DNA of 59,963 nucleotides from Akkermansia muciniphila (GCA_943333275.1 CALQSQ010000022.1:1-59963); one strand, 5' to 3'. Shown: positions 43,847-53,720, counted from the stretch's first letter. Made by a program: numbers and translations. The notes: generated from the letters alone by a model not told the origin.

Positions 43847-44977
43847 TTAGAACAGTTTCGCGCCACCGGTGTATTTTTCCACCACATCTGGATCAAGTTC
43901 GAGGCCGAGGCCCGGTTTTGTCGGAATGGCCAGCTTGCCATCGGCATCAATTTTCCAGCCACCCAGGGTGATTTCATCAATGAATGGCGAGCCGGTCAGA
44001 TATTCGACAAGATCGGTGCCAGGAAATGCCGAAGCCAGGTGCAGATCTGCGGCCAGTCCCACCGCCGTGTTCCAACCATGGGGAATAAATTGCACCCCAT
44101 GCTCCTGGGCCATCCAGGCAATGCGACGCTCCTCGCTGATGCCGCCGACTTTCGTCACATCGGGTTGGATGATATCGAAGGCCCGCGCCTCAAGGAATGG
44201 CTGGAAAGCCTGCCGCCGTGTCAGCACTTCGCCTCCGGAAATGGGCACGGGTGAATGTTCGCGCAGTTTCACATAGTCCTCGAGGGCGTCGGGGTTGAGC
44301 GCTTCTTCAAACCAATGCACATCGTAGTCGGCGAGCATTTTCGCCGTGTTCAATGCCCACTTGTATCCATTGGGCCAGAAGGCATCGCTGCCGCCGGCAT
44401 CCACCATCAATCGCGAATCCGCCCCCACGGCCTCGCGCGCTGCTTTGACAATGGCCTCATCCGTCGCCGCATTGCGACGCCCGAAGGGGCCCCAGCCAAT
44501 TTTGAAAGCCCGGAAACCCTGCGACTTCACCGACAGGAGATGATCGCGGAGCTTCGCGGGTTCATCCATCAGCAGTGAGGCATACGGCTGCACCCGCTCG
44601 CGATACCGTCCGCCGAGCAATCGTCCCACGGGCTGTCCCGTGGCCTTTCCCAGCAGATCCCACAGCGCAATGTCAATGCCGCTGATCGCATGGGTGATGG
44701 AGCCGCCGCGGCCAAGCCAGAACATGTTCTGATGCAGCTTTTCACTCACGCGCTCAGGCTCAAGGGCATTTTCACCGCGATACAACGGCTCCAAAACGGC
44801 CAGCGATGCACGCACCAGCGCATCATTGGTGAACACACTGCCAAGTCCAACCGCTCCCTCATCGGTGTGAACGGCGATGAGTGTATGGACGCAATCTTCG
44901 GGACGGAGTTCATTGCTCCAGCCGCCTTCGGGCGTGGCACCGCGCAGTCCCGCGCAGCGAATTTCGGTGATTTTCAT
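43847..44977 (-). CDS. Mandelate-racemase-like enolase-superfamily enzyme
   Basis: A 376-residue enzyme of the mandelate racemase/muconate lactonising group. Metal ligands are D193 (LMVDAGG), E224 (WFEEAL) and E250 (GGEVL), and the catalytic His is H300 (PHGW), with D273 (QPD) positioned to pair with it. The usual KxK base on the second barrel strand reads K159-I-G161, so only the first Lys remains. This favours a dehydratase or racemase using the His/Asp pair, perhaps on an acid sugar. Its ATG overlaps the M81 stop as ATGA (44974-44977). The lactonase downstream fits a sugar-acid pathway. Confidence 0.93.
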   Translation of the reverse strand: MKITEIRCAGLRGATPEGGWSNELRPEDCVHTLIAVHTDEGAVGLGSVFTNDALVRASLAVLEPLYRGENALEPERVSEKLHQNMFWLGRGGSITHAISGIDIALWDLLGKATGQPVGRLLGGRYRERVQPYASLLMDEPAKLRDHLLSVKSQGFRAFKIGWGPFGRRNAATDEAIVKAAREAVGADSRLMVDAGGSDAFWPNGYKWALNTAKMLADYDVHWFEEALNPDALEDYVKLREHSPVPISGGEVLTRRQAFQPFLEARAFDIIQPDVTKVGGISEERRIAWMAQEHGVQFIPHGWNTAVGLAADLHLASAFPGTDLVEYLTGSPFIDEITLGGWKIDADGKLAIPTKPGLGLELDPDVVEKYTGGAKLF

Positions 44978-46482
44978 GTGGATGTTTTGGGTTGATGGAA
45001 AAGTTTGGCCACTGGGGTAGATGGAACCTCCGCATCCAGCGGAAAGATGGGCCGGGGGCAGCGGGTGTGGCCGAGGTAGCGCAGGTTCGCACTGGATGAG
45101 CCCGGGGCATCCACATGAACCATGCGCGCACACCAATCGGTATACATGTGAGGCTGGCAGTGGGGTGATTTTACCACCACGGCATCGAAGCGCTGTGGGT
45201 TCTGTCCATGCGCCATGAAGAAGGAGCGGTCATATAGATTCACCGCATGACTGCTCACCACGAGCGTGAAATTGTCCGATTCCAAAACGGCTGTGGGCCC
45301 GGCCAGCCATTCCTCGCCGAAGGATTCACTGCGAAACCGGCCATCCGCGAGCAGCCTAACCTTGGCGGTAATCGGAAGCGGCGTGAAGCGCTTCGGATCA
45401 AGCGTCCCGCCCACCATTGTCTGAATGGCGGCTCCGACTCCTGCGGCAAACGCCCGCATCACCGCAGGTTCATCCACCATGGGCAGGAGCGTGCGTCCTT
45501 TGTATCCCACGTCAATGAGTTTGCGCAGGATCGCATTGCTATCGCCGGAGGCCCCGGAACTCGTGGCATCCGCGGCATCCACCAGTGCGAGCGTCCCGCC
45601 AATGTGCTCCCGGGCGATGCGCCCCATTTCCTCAAGGCTCACCAGCGGCACCTGCATGCTTTCGTGGTTCTTCCAAAAATTTTCCGCCATCCGCAGGGCC
45701 GCACTTTCCGCCAGTTCGGGGTCCCCATCGGTGACCACAAAACTATACGTCTGCAAAGCCGGCACATCGGTAAACGGATTGCCGATGAACATTCCGGCGG
45801 AGAGTCCGTGGGGACCCTTCTCCACCTCCTGCGCCATGCGGATGCTCCCGCCAAATAATCCCGTCGCCGTGATCAATTCATCGCCACGCACCAACGCAGG
45901 AATGGCTACTTTCGCCGTAACAGGACTCACTTCGCCAGCCATGATCTTCAGCAAGAGTCGCGCCGCTCGCTCCCCGGTTTCAAAAAAGTCCACATGGGGA
46001 TACGTGTGATAGGCCACGATGGCATTGCTGTGCTCGACCATCCGGTCCGTGAGAATTCCATGGAGGTCGAGCGATACGACGATCGGAATATTTTCCCCAA
46101 CAATCCTGCGCGTCTCCTCCAGCAGCCAGCCTTCCGGATCAAGCTCCGTCTCGCTGGCCATCGCACCATGCATGCAAAAATAAATGCCGTCCACCGGTGG
46201 TGCAGTGCGTATCCCATCGAGAAATTCCGTGGCGATGCGCTGCCACGCCTCATCCGCCAACGTGCCCCCGGAGGTGATGAAAAAGGCACTGTAAGCCGGC
46301 ACCAATTCGATCCCCGGCGCGGCATCGAACACGCTTAACGCCCCGCCAATCTCATTGCGCACGGTGCGATGATAATTCACCAACTCGACACCCCGCCGCA
46401 CTCCAAAGTCACCGTAGCCACTGAGGTGCGGATTGAAGGTGGATACCTCCTGTTTGCATTCAGCGATAAGAATTCTGGGCAT
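44974..46482 (-). CDS. M81-family metallopeptidase (MlrC-like)
   Basis: A 502-residue protein of the M81/MlrC (DUF1485 and MlrC C-terminal) family, named for MlrC, which finishes breakdown of microcystin. Zinc-binding candidates are D139 and H141 in SLDLHGI and H159/H163 in AYHTYPHVD; the MHGAM block (104-108) is also typical. Members probably hydrolyse amide or peptide bonds in small N-substituted compounds. Here it sits with a deacylase, two esterase-type genes and a transporter, which supports a catabolic role. It overlaps the enolase-like gene by 4 bp and starts 11 bp after the tandem hydrolase ends. Confidence 0.94.
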   Translation of the reverse strand: MPRILIAECKQEVSTFNPHLSGYGDFGVRRGVELVNYHRTVRNEIGGALSVFDAAPGIELVPAYSAFFITSGGTLADEAWQRIATEFLDGIRTAPPVDGIYFCMHGAMASETELDPEGWLLEETRRIVGENIPIVVSLDLHGILTDRMVEHSNAIVAYHTYPHVDFFETGERAARLLLKIMAGEVSPVTAKVAIPALVRGDELITATGLFGGSIRMAQEVEKGPHGLSAGMFIGNPFTDVPALQTYSFVVTDGDPELAESAALRMAENFWKNHESMQVPLVSLEEMGRIAREHIGGTLALVDAADATSSGASGDSNAILRKLIDVGYKGRTLLPMVDEPAVMRAFAAGVGAAIQTMVGGTLDPKRFTPLPITAKVRLLADGRFRSESFGEEWLAGPTAVLESDNFTLVVSSHAVNLYDRSFFMAHGQNPQRFDAVVVKSPHCQPHMYTDWCARMVHVDAPGSSSANLRYLGHTRCPRPIFPLDAEVPSTPVAKLFHQPKTST

Positions 46483-46493
46483 GGGAGAAATGG

Positions 46494-49169
46494 CTAGGGA
46501 ACGATGCTATGCGGTTTTTGCCACGCTTCATCAAAATAGCCAGCATAAACCACCTCCTCCGGAAAGGTCGGCGAGGCGGGCTGCCATTGATCACCTCCAA
46601 GGGAAATTTTCATCAACGCCCAATCACCCAGCCTTGGAAAAAGCAGGTAGTTAAAGGCCCCGAACTCCTGCTCATGGAAAGTGTGTCCACTATTGATGAC
46701 AAGATAACGGCCTGCCGCGAGGGGATTTGGAAAAATGAAAACCGGGGCATGATTGTTCGCGGGCTGTTTCTGCTCTCCGATGCCTATTTCCTCGTGCGTC
46801 CAGGTAACCGGCAATTGGGGCAGCGTTTTCGCGATCCATGCATTGCTGCCGGGATCCCCGAAAAGAATCAGGTGCTTGTCGCGCACATCCTCCTCCGTTA
46901 CCTCAGTGTCGTTTTTCACCGGCAGCACCCCCCGCATGTAGCGGTGCCATTCATACTCAAATCGTCGCAGACTCGCCCTGGCCCAGGCATCGACGTCTGC
47001 ATTCCACGGCTGCCCGGTCCCTCGCACACAGAGGAAGGGAGTGGCGAACGCATCGTCAATCGGTCCCTGCAGGCCGGGGCTTTTGCCGGTGAGTGGGATC
47101 GTTGCCCTGGGACCTTCGCATTTCCATCCATCGTTGATTTTCGTAAAGCCCAGGGCCTCCTCAGCTTTGTGAATCGGCAGCGCAATTTCAGCACCATTGA
47201 TGCGTACTTTTTGCACAGGCCGATGCACGGAGAATCGCGTGATGTTCGTCACCTCGGTAATCTCCATATCGTCGCCATCGTTCACCTTTGCCCTGAATTC
47301 GGAGCGATCGTAATGCCTGCCAAGACCAAGCAGTTCCAGCCAGTGACAGCGGTTGTATTTCAGCGTCCAAGTGACAAAGCGCAGTTGGCGGGGGTCGTGC
47401 TCCAGTCCCCTGGAAACATATTCACCGATGCGGCGCAATTGTTCCGCGTGCGTCACGGGATCGATGACATGGCCGGTGCCGGGGGATATCAGATTGACCA
47501 TTTGCAGTCCTTCCTTCGCAAAGGCCTCGCCCATGACGACATGCGCCTGAAAGAAAACGTCCTTGTCGCCAATCGCCGCAATGGCGGGCACCACACTGGC
47601 GTTTGCAGCGTAATCCACGGAATCGAGCATGTGCAGTCCCAACTCCTGATGTGGTGGCAGCGGTCCAACCTTAATGAAGCCCGGGATCGGCGTCTCGGAG
47701 AAACGATGCGTGTCCACATAACCACAGTAGGGACCGATGGCGACGAAGCGGTCCGGATGCTTCAAACCAAGGTGCCAGGTGCCCGAAGCACCCATCGACA
47801 TCCCCCGCAGCACAATGCGGTCTCGGTCAATGTTGTAATTCCGACAGACGGCCTCGATCGCTTCAAACACATCCGTCTCGCCGGCCCAGCGATAACAGTT
47901 TTCCACCCGGCCCAATGGATGCAGTTCGATGAAATCAGCCTCCGGACCTGATTTGGATTCGTCCCCCTCATCAAACTGCTGGATGAATCGGAGTTCGCTC
48001 ATGCCCACAGGTTTGGAACTGCCGTGGAGCACGACATCAAGTCGCAGCGGCTTGGTGCCATCATAACTCTGCGGGACGATCACGCCATAAGGTTGGGTGG
48101 AACCATCCACCGCAGAATGAAAGCCTCGCAGCACGCGGCCCTTCTTGGAAGCCCAGGGCGTTTGATTTTCCGCCAGTAAATCCGCACGCTCAGACCCGCG
48201 GGCGAGGGCTTTCTTTGTCAGGGCAAGGTCATCGGGCGCGAGGGGAGTGTCGTAGCGCAACGCCCAAGTGACGCCTTTTAGAAAGATTTCCGCATCCGCC
48301 TTGAGATCAGGGGTGGTTGATTTTAGAGAGGAAATTTTTTCCGCGATGCGTTGCGAGGCCGACTGCAAAGCATTGGCATCGTCCGCCTTCAACCCCGCCG
48401 CCGTCAGCATAAACTCCATAGCTGCACAGGCGTCCTCATAGTTCGTGGCATGCCCCGCAGTCTCGCGGTGGATGGACAGCACCTTGCGCCCATCTGCTTT
48501 TAATTTGGCTGCCAGGCGAAGCACACTTTGCGGTGGCACCACCGTATCCTGACCCCCTGTCGTAAAGGCAACGGGCATCTTGAACCGGTCTGGCCACAAC
48601 TCGGCGCTGCGTCTCTTATATTCTTCAGAAACTTCTGTTTTGCCGCCTCCAAACGATTCACTGATAGCGTCTTGAAATTGATCATACTCCACCAAATTTG
48701 CCATCCCATTCAAACTGCAAACCCCGGCGATCAACTCCGGGTGCAGGGCCGTGAATGTCAGCACGGCCGTTCCCCCCATGGAGCCACCGGCCAGAAAGAT
48801 TCGCCCAATCTTGTGCCGCTGTTTCAACTCTGTGATGATTTGCAACACATCCGCCTCCGCCTTGGGGCCCATCCACGATGTTTTCGCCCGATAATCGGGC
48901 GATACCACAATCAGTCCATACTTCGCCGCCACGTCACGGACGCCGCGGCATTCGTCACGGGCATCGCGAATGAACTGCCAGCGGTCTGATCCGTGACCGT
49001 GAAACGCGAACACAACATCATGCTTCTTCGTGGAATCACATCCGGGTGGCAACATTTCCACATACGCCTGCTCCGAGCCGTCGAGACTCGACTTGAAGGC
49101 AATGTCCTGAGGATCGGCGGCGATCAGGTGGCTCGTTATCCAGAGCACGGAAATGAGGAGTCGATTCAT
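46494..49169 (-). CDS. Secreted tandem alpha/beta-hydrolase (feruloyl-esterase/prolyl-oligopeptidase type)
   Basis: An 891-residue precursor with a signal peptide (about 1-18). Two alpha/beta-hydrolase domains lie in tandem. The first (about 20-270) has AGGSMGGTAVL around the nucleophilic Ser, with candidate Asp (GGQDTVVPP) and His (AGHATNYED). The second (about 345-610) has GMSMGASGTWHL and a GDKDVFF then GTGHVID pair. A C-terminal beta-rich domain (about 640-891) carries no known motif. The reaction is probably ester cleavage of a plant- or algal-type glycan or peptide-ester. It overlaps the acetyl-esterase-like gene by 4 bp (49166-49169). Confidence 0.88.
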   Translation of the reverse strand: MNRLLISVLWITSHLIAADPQDIAFKSSLDGSEQAYVEMLPPGCDSTKKHDVVFAFHGHGSDRWQFIRDARDECRGVRDVAAKYGLIVVSPDYRAKTSWMGPKAEADVLQIITELKQRHKIGRIFLAGGSMGGTAVLTFTALHPELIAGVCSLNGMANLVEYDQFQDAISESFGGGKTEVSEEYKRRSAELWPDRFKMPVAFTTGGQDTVVPPQSVLRLAAKLKADGRKVLSIHRETAGHATNYEDACAAMEFMLTAAGLKADDANALQSASQRIAEKISSLKSTTPDLKADAEIFLKGVTWALRYDTPLAPDDLALTKKALARGSERADLLAENQTPWASKKGRVLRGFHSAVDGSTQPYGVIVPQSYDGTKPLRLDVVLHGSSKPVGMSELRFIQQFDEGDESKSGPEADFIELHPLGRVENCYRWAGETDVFEAIEAVCRNYNIDRDRIVLRGMSMGASGTWHLGLKHPDRFVAIGPYCGYVDTHRFSETPIPGFIKVGPLPPHQELGLHMLDSVDYAANASVVPAIAAIGDKDVFFQAHVVMGEAFAKEGLQMVNLISPGTGHVIDPVTHAEQLRRIGEYVSRGLEHDPRQLRFVTWTLKYNRCHWLELLGLGRHYDRSEFRAKVNDGDDMEITEVTNITRFSVHRPVQKVRINGAEIALPIHKAEEALGFTKINDGWKCEGPRATIPLTGKSPGLQGPIDDAFATPFLCVRGTGQPWNADVDAWARASLRRFEYEWHRYMRGVLPVKNDTEVTEEDVRDKHLILFGDPGSNAWIAKTLPQLPVTWTHEEIGIGEQKQPANNHAPVFIFPNPLAAGRYLVINSGHTFHEQEFGAFNYLLFPRLGDWALMKISLGGDQWQPASPTFPEEVVYAGYFDEAWQKPHSIVP

Positions 49170-50074
49170 GAATCACTGGCTGGAATGAGTTTTTGCATGA
49201 CGAGCCACTTCAATGCCGCGGCCTTCCATTGTTCCCAAAGCGGGCCTTCGCAGCCATTGAGGCCGTGGCCGCCGGCGGGGAGTTCGAGTAGCTCGACGGG
49301 GACGTTGTGCGCCTTCATGGCGGCGACAAATTGACGACTGTTCTCCGGGGGAACCGGTTTGTCGTCGATGGCGTGGGCAAGGAACGTGGGCGGCGTGTCG
49401 GCCGTGACCTGGGTTTCGTTGGAATAGAGGCGCACAAGGTCCGGCGAGGCATTGGCACCGATGAGTTTCTCTTTGGATCCGGTGTGCGTAAACTCGCCCA
49501 TCGTGACAACGGGATAGACAAGCCAGCCAAAGTCAGGTCGGCAACTCAAGCGCTCAATGGAATCGGCGGATGCGGGATCTCCCGCATTGAAATGCGTAAG
49601 TGCAGTCGAAGCGACGTGACCTCCAGCGGAGAAGCCAAGGATGCCAACATGCTTCGGATCGATCTTCCATACGGCGGCATTGGCCCGGGTGAGGCGGATG
49701 GTGCGCTGCGCATCTAGTAGCGGCACCAGATGGCGCAGCTCAGGCAAACGATACTCAAGAATGACGCACGCGATACCATGTTCGTTGAGCCATCGCGCGA
49801 TGGGGTAGCCTTCGCGGTCGGTGACGTGGCGGATGTAGCCACCGCCGGGACAGAGCACGATAGCGGCGCCGTTCGCCTTGTCAGGTGGCGGGAGGAACAC
49901 TTCCAGTTCCTTGGTGCATGCCTCAACTTTGCCATCGCCAACCGGTGCCTGGCCGTTCCAAAGCGGAACACGATGGGTCGCGGTTGGTTTGGCAGCCTGG
50001 GCTTCCGATTGAGCGTGCAAGTCTGGGGCTGCAGCCAATAGGATCGTGAATGCGAATAGGGGGCTTATTTTCAT
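49166..50074 (-). CDS. Secreted acetyl-esterase-like alpha/beta-hydrolase
   Basis: A 302-residue precursor with a signal peptide (MKISPLFAFTILLAAAPDLH). The alpha/beta-hydrolase fold shows the oxyanion-hole block VLCPGGGY (about residue 75), the nucleophile block GFSAGGHVAS (about 155) and an acid/base pair downstream (AHAIDDKPVPPENS, then AGGHGLNG). It resembles BD-FAE and xylan acetyl-esterase-type hydrolases. ATG 50074 overlaps the MFS stop by ATGA, and its own stop overlaps the tandem hydrolase start. A longer in-frame start at 50206 adds an unlike, arginine/histidine-rich segment. Confidence 0.92.
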   Translation of the reverse strand: MKISPLFAFTILLAAAPDLHAQSEAQAAKPTATHRVPLWNGQAPVGDGKVEACTKELEVFLPPPDKANGAAIVLCPGGGYIRHVTDREGYPIARWLNEHGIACVILEYRLPELRHLVPLLDAQRTIRLTRANAAVWKIDPKHVGILGFSAGGHVASTALTHFNAGDPASADSIERLSCRPDFGWLVYPVVTMGEFTHTGSKEKLIGANASPDLVRLYSNETQVTADTPPTFLAHAIDDKPVPPENSRQFVAAMKAHNVPVELLELPAGGHGLNGCEGPLWEQWKAAALKWLVMQKLIPASDS

Positions 50075-51297
50075 GGCGTTGGATTGTGTGTCTGGTGATC
50101 GCGAATGAACAAGCCCAGGATTCCGAGGATTAAGGTGGCAGCAACGGCGAGATAGGCGACGGCGGTGATGGAGAGCAGCCGATCGATGCCGAGCGTCTGT
50201 TTCCACATGCCGCCGAAGAGCGTGGCGAATCCCGACATGATCCCCCCGCAGAGATTGAGTAGCCCAACTGCGGATGCGCGGGCAGCGGCTGGGACGACAT
50301 CAAAGGCGGCCGGAAAAATGTTCGCGATAAAGAGCCCGCTAAACAGACCAAAACCCGTGGCGGCAAAGCGCGTGATGAGCATCGAATCACTGTTGCCCAG
50401 CGCGTGAATGCACGGGGCGGCAAGTGTGAGACCAGTTACCAGCAGCCAGAAGCGAGCGGCCTTGGTGCGATGGCAGAGTGCATCCGCGATGATGCCGCCG
50501 CTGATCACGCCGACAAAAGTTGCAGTCTGCAGGAAGACCGTGGCATTGAAAGCCGCATCGGCCTGATTGAGATGAAATTTGTCATGCAGAAAAACCGGGA
50601 ACCAGCCGTAGAGCAGCCAGATGCCAAAAACGAACACGGGGAAAACAAGACAGAGCAACAGAAAGGTGCGAGAACGAATCAGCGCTGTAAAAGTGAGGCC
50701 TGCGGTGGTCGCGGCTTTGTCCGCCCGGGGTTCCTCAACGCGGCGGAGAAAGGCGAAATACGGCAAGGCATACAGCACGCCCACCGCACCGAGAATGAAG
50801 AATGCCCCGCGCCACTGACCGCGATCCGCCATCCACCCGCCAAACCAACTTCCCACCACCGTTCCCGCGATCTGGCCTGTCATGAGTAGCGAAACCGCCC
50901 GGGAGCGCCGGGCCGCCGGATAGGCGCTGGCCGTGAGGGCGATGGCGCTGGACATATAGAGCGACTCGGAGACACCCATCGCTGCCCGCATGGTCAACAG
51001 CATCGCGCCCGAAGCAACGAGACCAGTGCCAATGGTCACTACGCTCCATACAACGAGGCTGAGCACCACCAGCAGGCGCTTGGAGAAACGATCGCCGAGA
51101 TAGCCGGAGATCGGGCAACCGATGGCATAAACCCAAAGAAATACCGCGCCGACGAGGCCGAGCTGCTGATCGGACATGGTCAAATCCGCCTTCAGCGACG
51201 GGAACATCGAGAACACCGCCTGGCGGTCGCAGTAGTTCAGGAAATACGCGAACCACATGAAGGCGACCAGCGCCCCGGCTGATTTCGCACGGGTCAT
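50071..51297 (-). CDS. MFS-family transporter
   Basis: A 408-residue membrane protein with about 12 hydrophobic helices. The loop 2-3 signature GYLGDRFSKR (about residues 65-75) is the classic MFS motif, and the N-terminal block FLNYCDRQAVFSMFP resembles sugar-acid and phthalate-type MFS members, so the cargo is probably an organic anion taken up with protons. Its start overlaps the stop of the deacylase gene (ATGA at 51294-51297). Placed among an M81 peptidase, an enolase-like enzyme and esterases, it is the likely importer of the pathway product. Confidence 0.94.
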   Translation of the reverse strand: MTRAKSAGALVAFMWFAYFLNYCDRQAVFSMFPSLKADLTMSDQQLGLVGAVFLWVYAIGCPISGYLGDRFSKRLLVVLSLVVWSVVTIGTGLVASGAMLLTMRAAMGVSESLYMSSAIALTASAYPAARRSRAVSLLMTGQIAGTVVGSWFGGWMADRGQWRGAFFILGAVGVLYALPYFAFLRRVEEPRADKAATTAGLTFTALIRSRTFLLLCLVFPVFVFGIWLLYGWFPVFLHDKFHLNQADAAFNATVFLQTATFVGVISGGIIADALCHRTKAARFWLLVTGLTLAAPCIHALGNSDSMLITRFAATGFGLFSGLFIANIFPAAFDVVPAAARASAVGLLNLCGGIMSGFATLFGGMWKQTLGIDRLLSITAVAYLAVAATLILGILGLFIRDHQTHNPTP

Positions 51298-52301
51298 GCG
51301 CGCAGCACCTCTCGCTCGCTGACTTGTCTGGCAATCACCGCCACGCAATCGCCCTGCTGCGTGAGACACGGCGCGCGCATGGTGATGAGATAGCCGTGAC
51401 TCTGAGCCACGATTTCCTCCGGGACGCGATCCGGTCGTTCCAGATGGTGGATGTAGCCAACGGTCTGACCCTTTTTGATTTTTGATCCAAGATCCACTGT
51501 AACTTCGAAGATGCCGGACTCGGGCGCGAGAATGTAGTCCTCACGGTCTGTCGCCTGCGTGAGAATCGCGGGCGCCTTGCGCGGCTGCTCCCGTCCCCTG
51601 AGCGCGCCGACATGCACCAGCACGTTGCGTAGGCCGCTTTGGGCAATGCGATGCACGCTCGCAGGAATGCACTCGCCGCCGCCGAGTTCGGTCGTGACGA
51701 CAAGCTTTCCTTGATTCTCAGCTTCGACGGGAAGCAAACCACTCCCGGCGATATCGGCGTAGATAAAACAGAACTCCGTGCCCCAGGCGAGCATGGCCGC
51801 GAACATCTTCGCGCGCTGTTCACGATCCGGCACCAGGTGCATGTGCGAACAGGGAACAAACTCCATGCTGCGACCACCCGAGTGCATGTCGATCACCACA
51901 TCACTCAGCGGAAACAACAGCGTCCGCAGATAATGCGCGATCTGGCTCGTGACCGGCCCTTCGGCCTCCCCGGGAAACGCACGGTTCATGTTCATCCCAT
52001 CGAGCGGCGACAACCGCGTGGCGGCCCGCGCCGCTGGAAAATTCAGCGAAGGGATCAGAATGATGCGCCCGGTGACCCTCTCCGGCGTCAGCTCCCTAGC
52101 CAGCTTCATCGCCGCAACCTGCCCCTGATACTCATCCCCATGATTTCCTCCCAGCACCAGCACCGTGGGGCCCTTGCCGCGGGAAACGATCGTGACAGGG
52201 ATCATCACATTCGCCCAGCCACCGAGATTGTGGGAGTAAGGAACCTGTAAAAAACCCTGCTGCTTGCCGGGTTGTTCGAATTCGAGAGAGGTGTGGAGCA
52301 T
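51294..52301 (-). CDS. Aspartoacylase/AstE-family zinc deacylase
   Basis: A 335-residue carboxypeptidase-fold protein of the AstE/aspartoacylase family. Zinc ligands are H54 and E57 (GGNHGDEYQG) and H140 (VIDMHSGGRS); MNMNRAFPGE supplies substrate-binding Asn and Arg. TTELGGGEC is a candidate for the general-base Glu. Such enzymes remove acyl groups from amino acids; the DoeB branch acts on N-acetyl-diaminobutyrate from ectoine breakdown, and this protein resembles that branch by its GGNHGDEYQG spacing. It begins 12 bp after the DUF1501 gene ends and overlaps the MFS gene by 4 bp. Confidence 0.92.
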   Translation of the reverse strand: MLHTSLEFEQPGKQQGFLQVPYSHNLGGWANVMIPVTIVSRGKGPTVLVLGGNHGDEYQGQVAAMKLARELTPERVTGRIILIPSLNFPAARAATRLSPLDGMNMNRAFPGEAEGPVTSQIAHYLRTLLFPLSDVVIDMHSGGRSMEFVPCSHMHLVPDREQRAKMFAAMLAWGTEFCFIYADIAGSGLLPVEAENQGKLVVTTELGGGECIPASVHRIAQSGLRNVLVHVGALRGREQPRKAPAILTQATDREDYILAPESGIFEVTVDLGSKIKKGQTVGYIHHLERPDRVPEEIVAQSHGYLITMRAPCLTQQGDCVAVIARQVSEREVLRA

Positions 52302-52313
52302 AATGGGGTTTTC

Positions 52314-53720
52314 TCAGGCGATGATCGGATGAACCACTTCGCCTGCGACATCGGTCAGGCGGAAGTCGCGTCCTGCGTAGCGATAGGTGAGGCGTTCATG
52401 ATTCAAGCCCAGGAGGTGGAGCATGGTGGCGTGGAGGTCGTGGGTGTGGACGGCGCCTTCTGCAGGGAGGATTCCGTGTTCGTCGGACTGGCCGTGGACG
52501 TAGCCTGCCTTGACGCCGCCGCCCGCCATCCAGGAGGTGAAGCAGAGGTTGTGGTGTTCGCGTCCGGGGTGGTCGGCCTTTTCATGGAAGGGAGTGCGAC
52601 CGAATTCGGTGGTCCAGACGACGAGGGTGCGCTCCAGCATGCCGCGTTGTTTGAGATCCGTGAGCAGGCCGGCGATGGGTTGATCGACGGCTTTGGCGAG
52701 GCGTTCGTGATCGGACATGTTGCCGTGGGAATCCCAGTTGTTGCTGGAACCAACGTCGATGAGTTCCAGGAATCGCACCCCTCGCTCCGCCAGGCGGCGG
52801 GCCACGAGACACTGCCAGCCGAATCCCGTGTTGGTGCCGCGCTTCAGTCCGTAGAGGGCGAGCGTGGCGTCGGACTCGCCAGATAAATCAAAAGCCTCCG
52901 GGGCTTCGCGCTGCATGCCGAAGGCCGTTTCGAAGGAGCGGATGCGGGCGTCGAGCGCCTGGTCGGCGGCGCGTTTTTCCAAATGGTCGCGGTTGAATTT
53001 CGCCAGCAAATCCAACTCCATGGCCTGCAGTTCGGTTGTGGGTGGTTTGGCCTTCAGGTTGGGCAGCGGTTCATTTCCGGGGATGACGTGCGTGCCCTGA
53101 TGACAGGCTGGAAGGAAATCGCTGCCCCACGTTTGCGCTCCAGCGTAAGGTGCGGCGGGAGCGAGGACCATGAACGATGGCAGATTTTTATTTTCCGTGC
53201 CCAGACCATAACTCACCCAGGAGCCCGCGCTTGGACGGATCGCCTGAGCGGAACCGGTATGCGCGGCGAGCGTGGCTTTGTCGTGGCCGTCGCTCTCGCA
53301 GTGCATGGCATTGAGCATGCAAATGTCATCGATGACCGAGCCAACGTGCGGGAAGAGGTCACTGACCCAGAGGCCGCTTTGTCCGCGTTGTTTAAAATCC
53401 CAGCGGGGTTTGATGAGGAAGCGGTCAAATTTCCCCGGCTTGTTCAACCAGCGCGATGCGGTGATCGCCTTGCCGTGATCTTTGATGAGCTGTGGTTTGT
53501 AATCAAACGTGTCCACATGCGAGACTCCGCCGGTGGCATACAGAAAAATTACCCGATCCGCCTTGGCCGGGAAATGGCCGCGCTGGGGTGCCAGCGGATC
53601 CACGGTTGCCCCGTGGACCTCATCCCAAAGCCCCGCCAGCGCGAGGGCGCCAAAACCGCCCGAGGCGCGGCGCAGGAATTCGCGACGCGATGATTGAAAT
53701 GGGAATCGATTAGTCAACAT
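52314..53720 (-). CDS. DUF1501 protein with Tat signal
   Basis: A 468-residue protein. The N-terminus carries a twin-arginine signal (SSRREFLRRASGGFGALALA), then a DUF1501 (sulfatase-like/alkaline-phosphatase superfamily) domain with VIFLYATGGVSHVDTFDYKP and MNAMHCESDGHD, and LVVWTTEFGRTPF near the C-terminus. These proteins are periplasmic and paired with DUF1549/DUF1553 partners throughout Planctomycetes and Verrucomicrobia; their chemistry is unproven. It overlaps the partner gene by 11 bp. ATG 53720 is chosen over 53867, whose 49-residue extension precedes the Tat signal. Confidence 0.94.
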   Translation of the reverse strand: MLTNRFPFQSSRREFLRRASGGFGALALAGLWDEVHGATVDPLAPQRGHFPAKADRVIFLYATGGVSHVDTFDYKPQLIKDHGKAITASRWLNKPGKFDRFLIKPRWDFKQRGQSGLWVSDLFPHVGSVIDDICMLNAMHCESDGHDKATLAAHTGSAQAIRPSAGSWVSYGLGTENKNLPSFMVLAPAAPYAGAQTWGSDFLPACHQGTHVIPGNEPLPNLKAKPPTTELQAMELDLLAKFNRDHLEKRAADQALDARIRSFETAFGMQREAPEAFDLSGESDATLALYGLKRGTNTGFGWQCLVARRLAERGVRFLELIDVGSSNNWDSHGNMSDHERLAKAVDQPIAGLLTDLKQRGMLERTLVVWTTEFGRTPFHEKADHPGREHHNLCFTSWMAGGGVKAGYVHGQSDEHGILPAEGAVHTHDLHATMLHLLGLNHERLTYRYAGRDFRLTDVAGEVVHPIIA

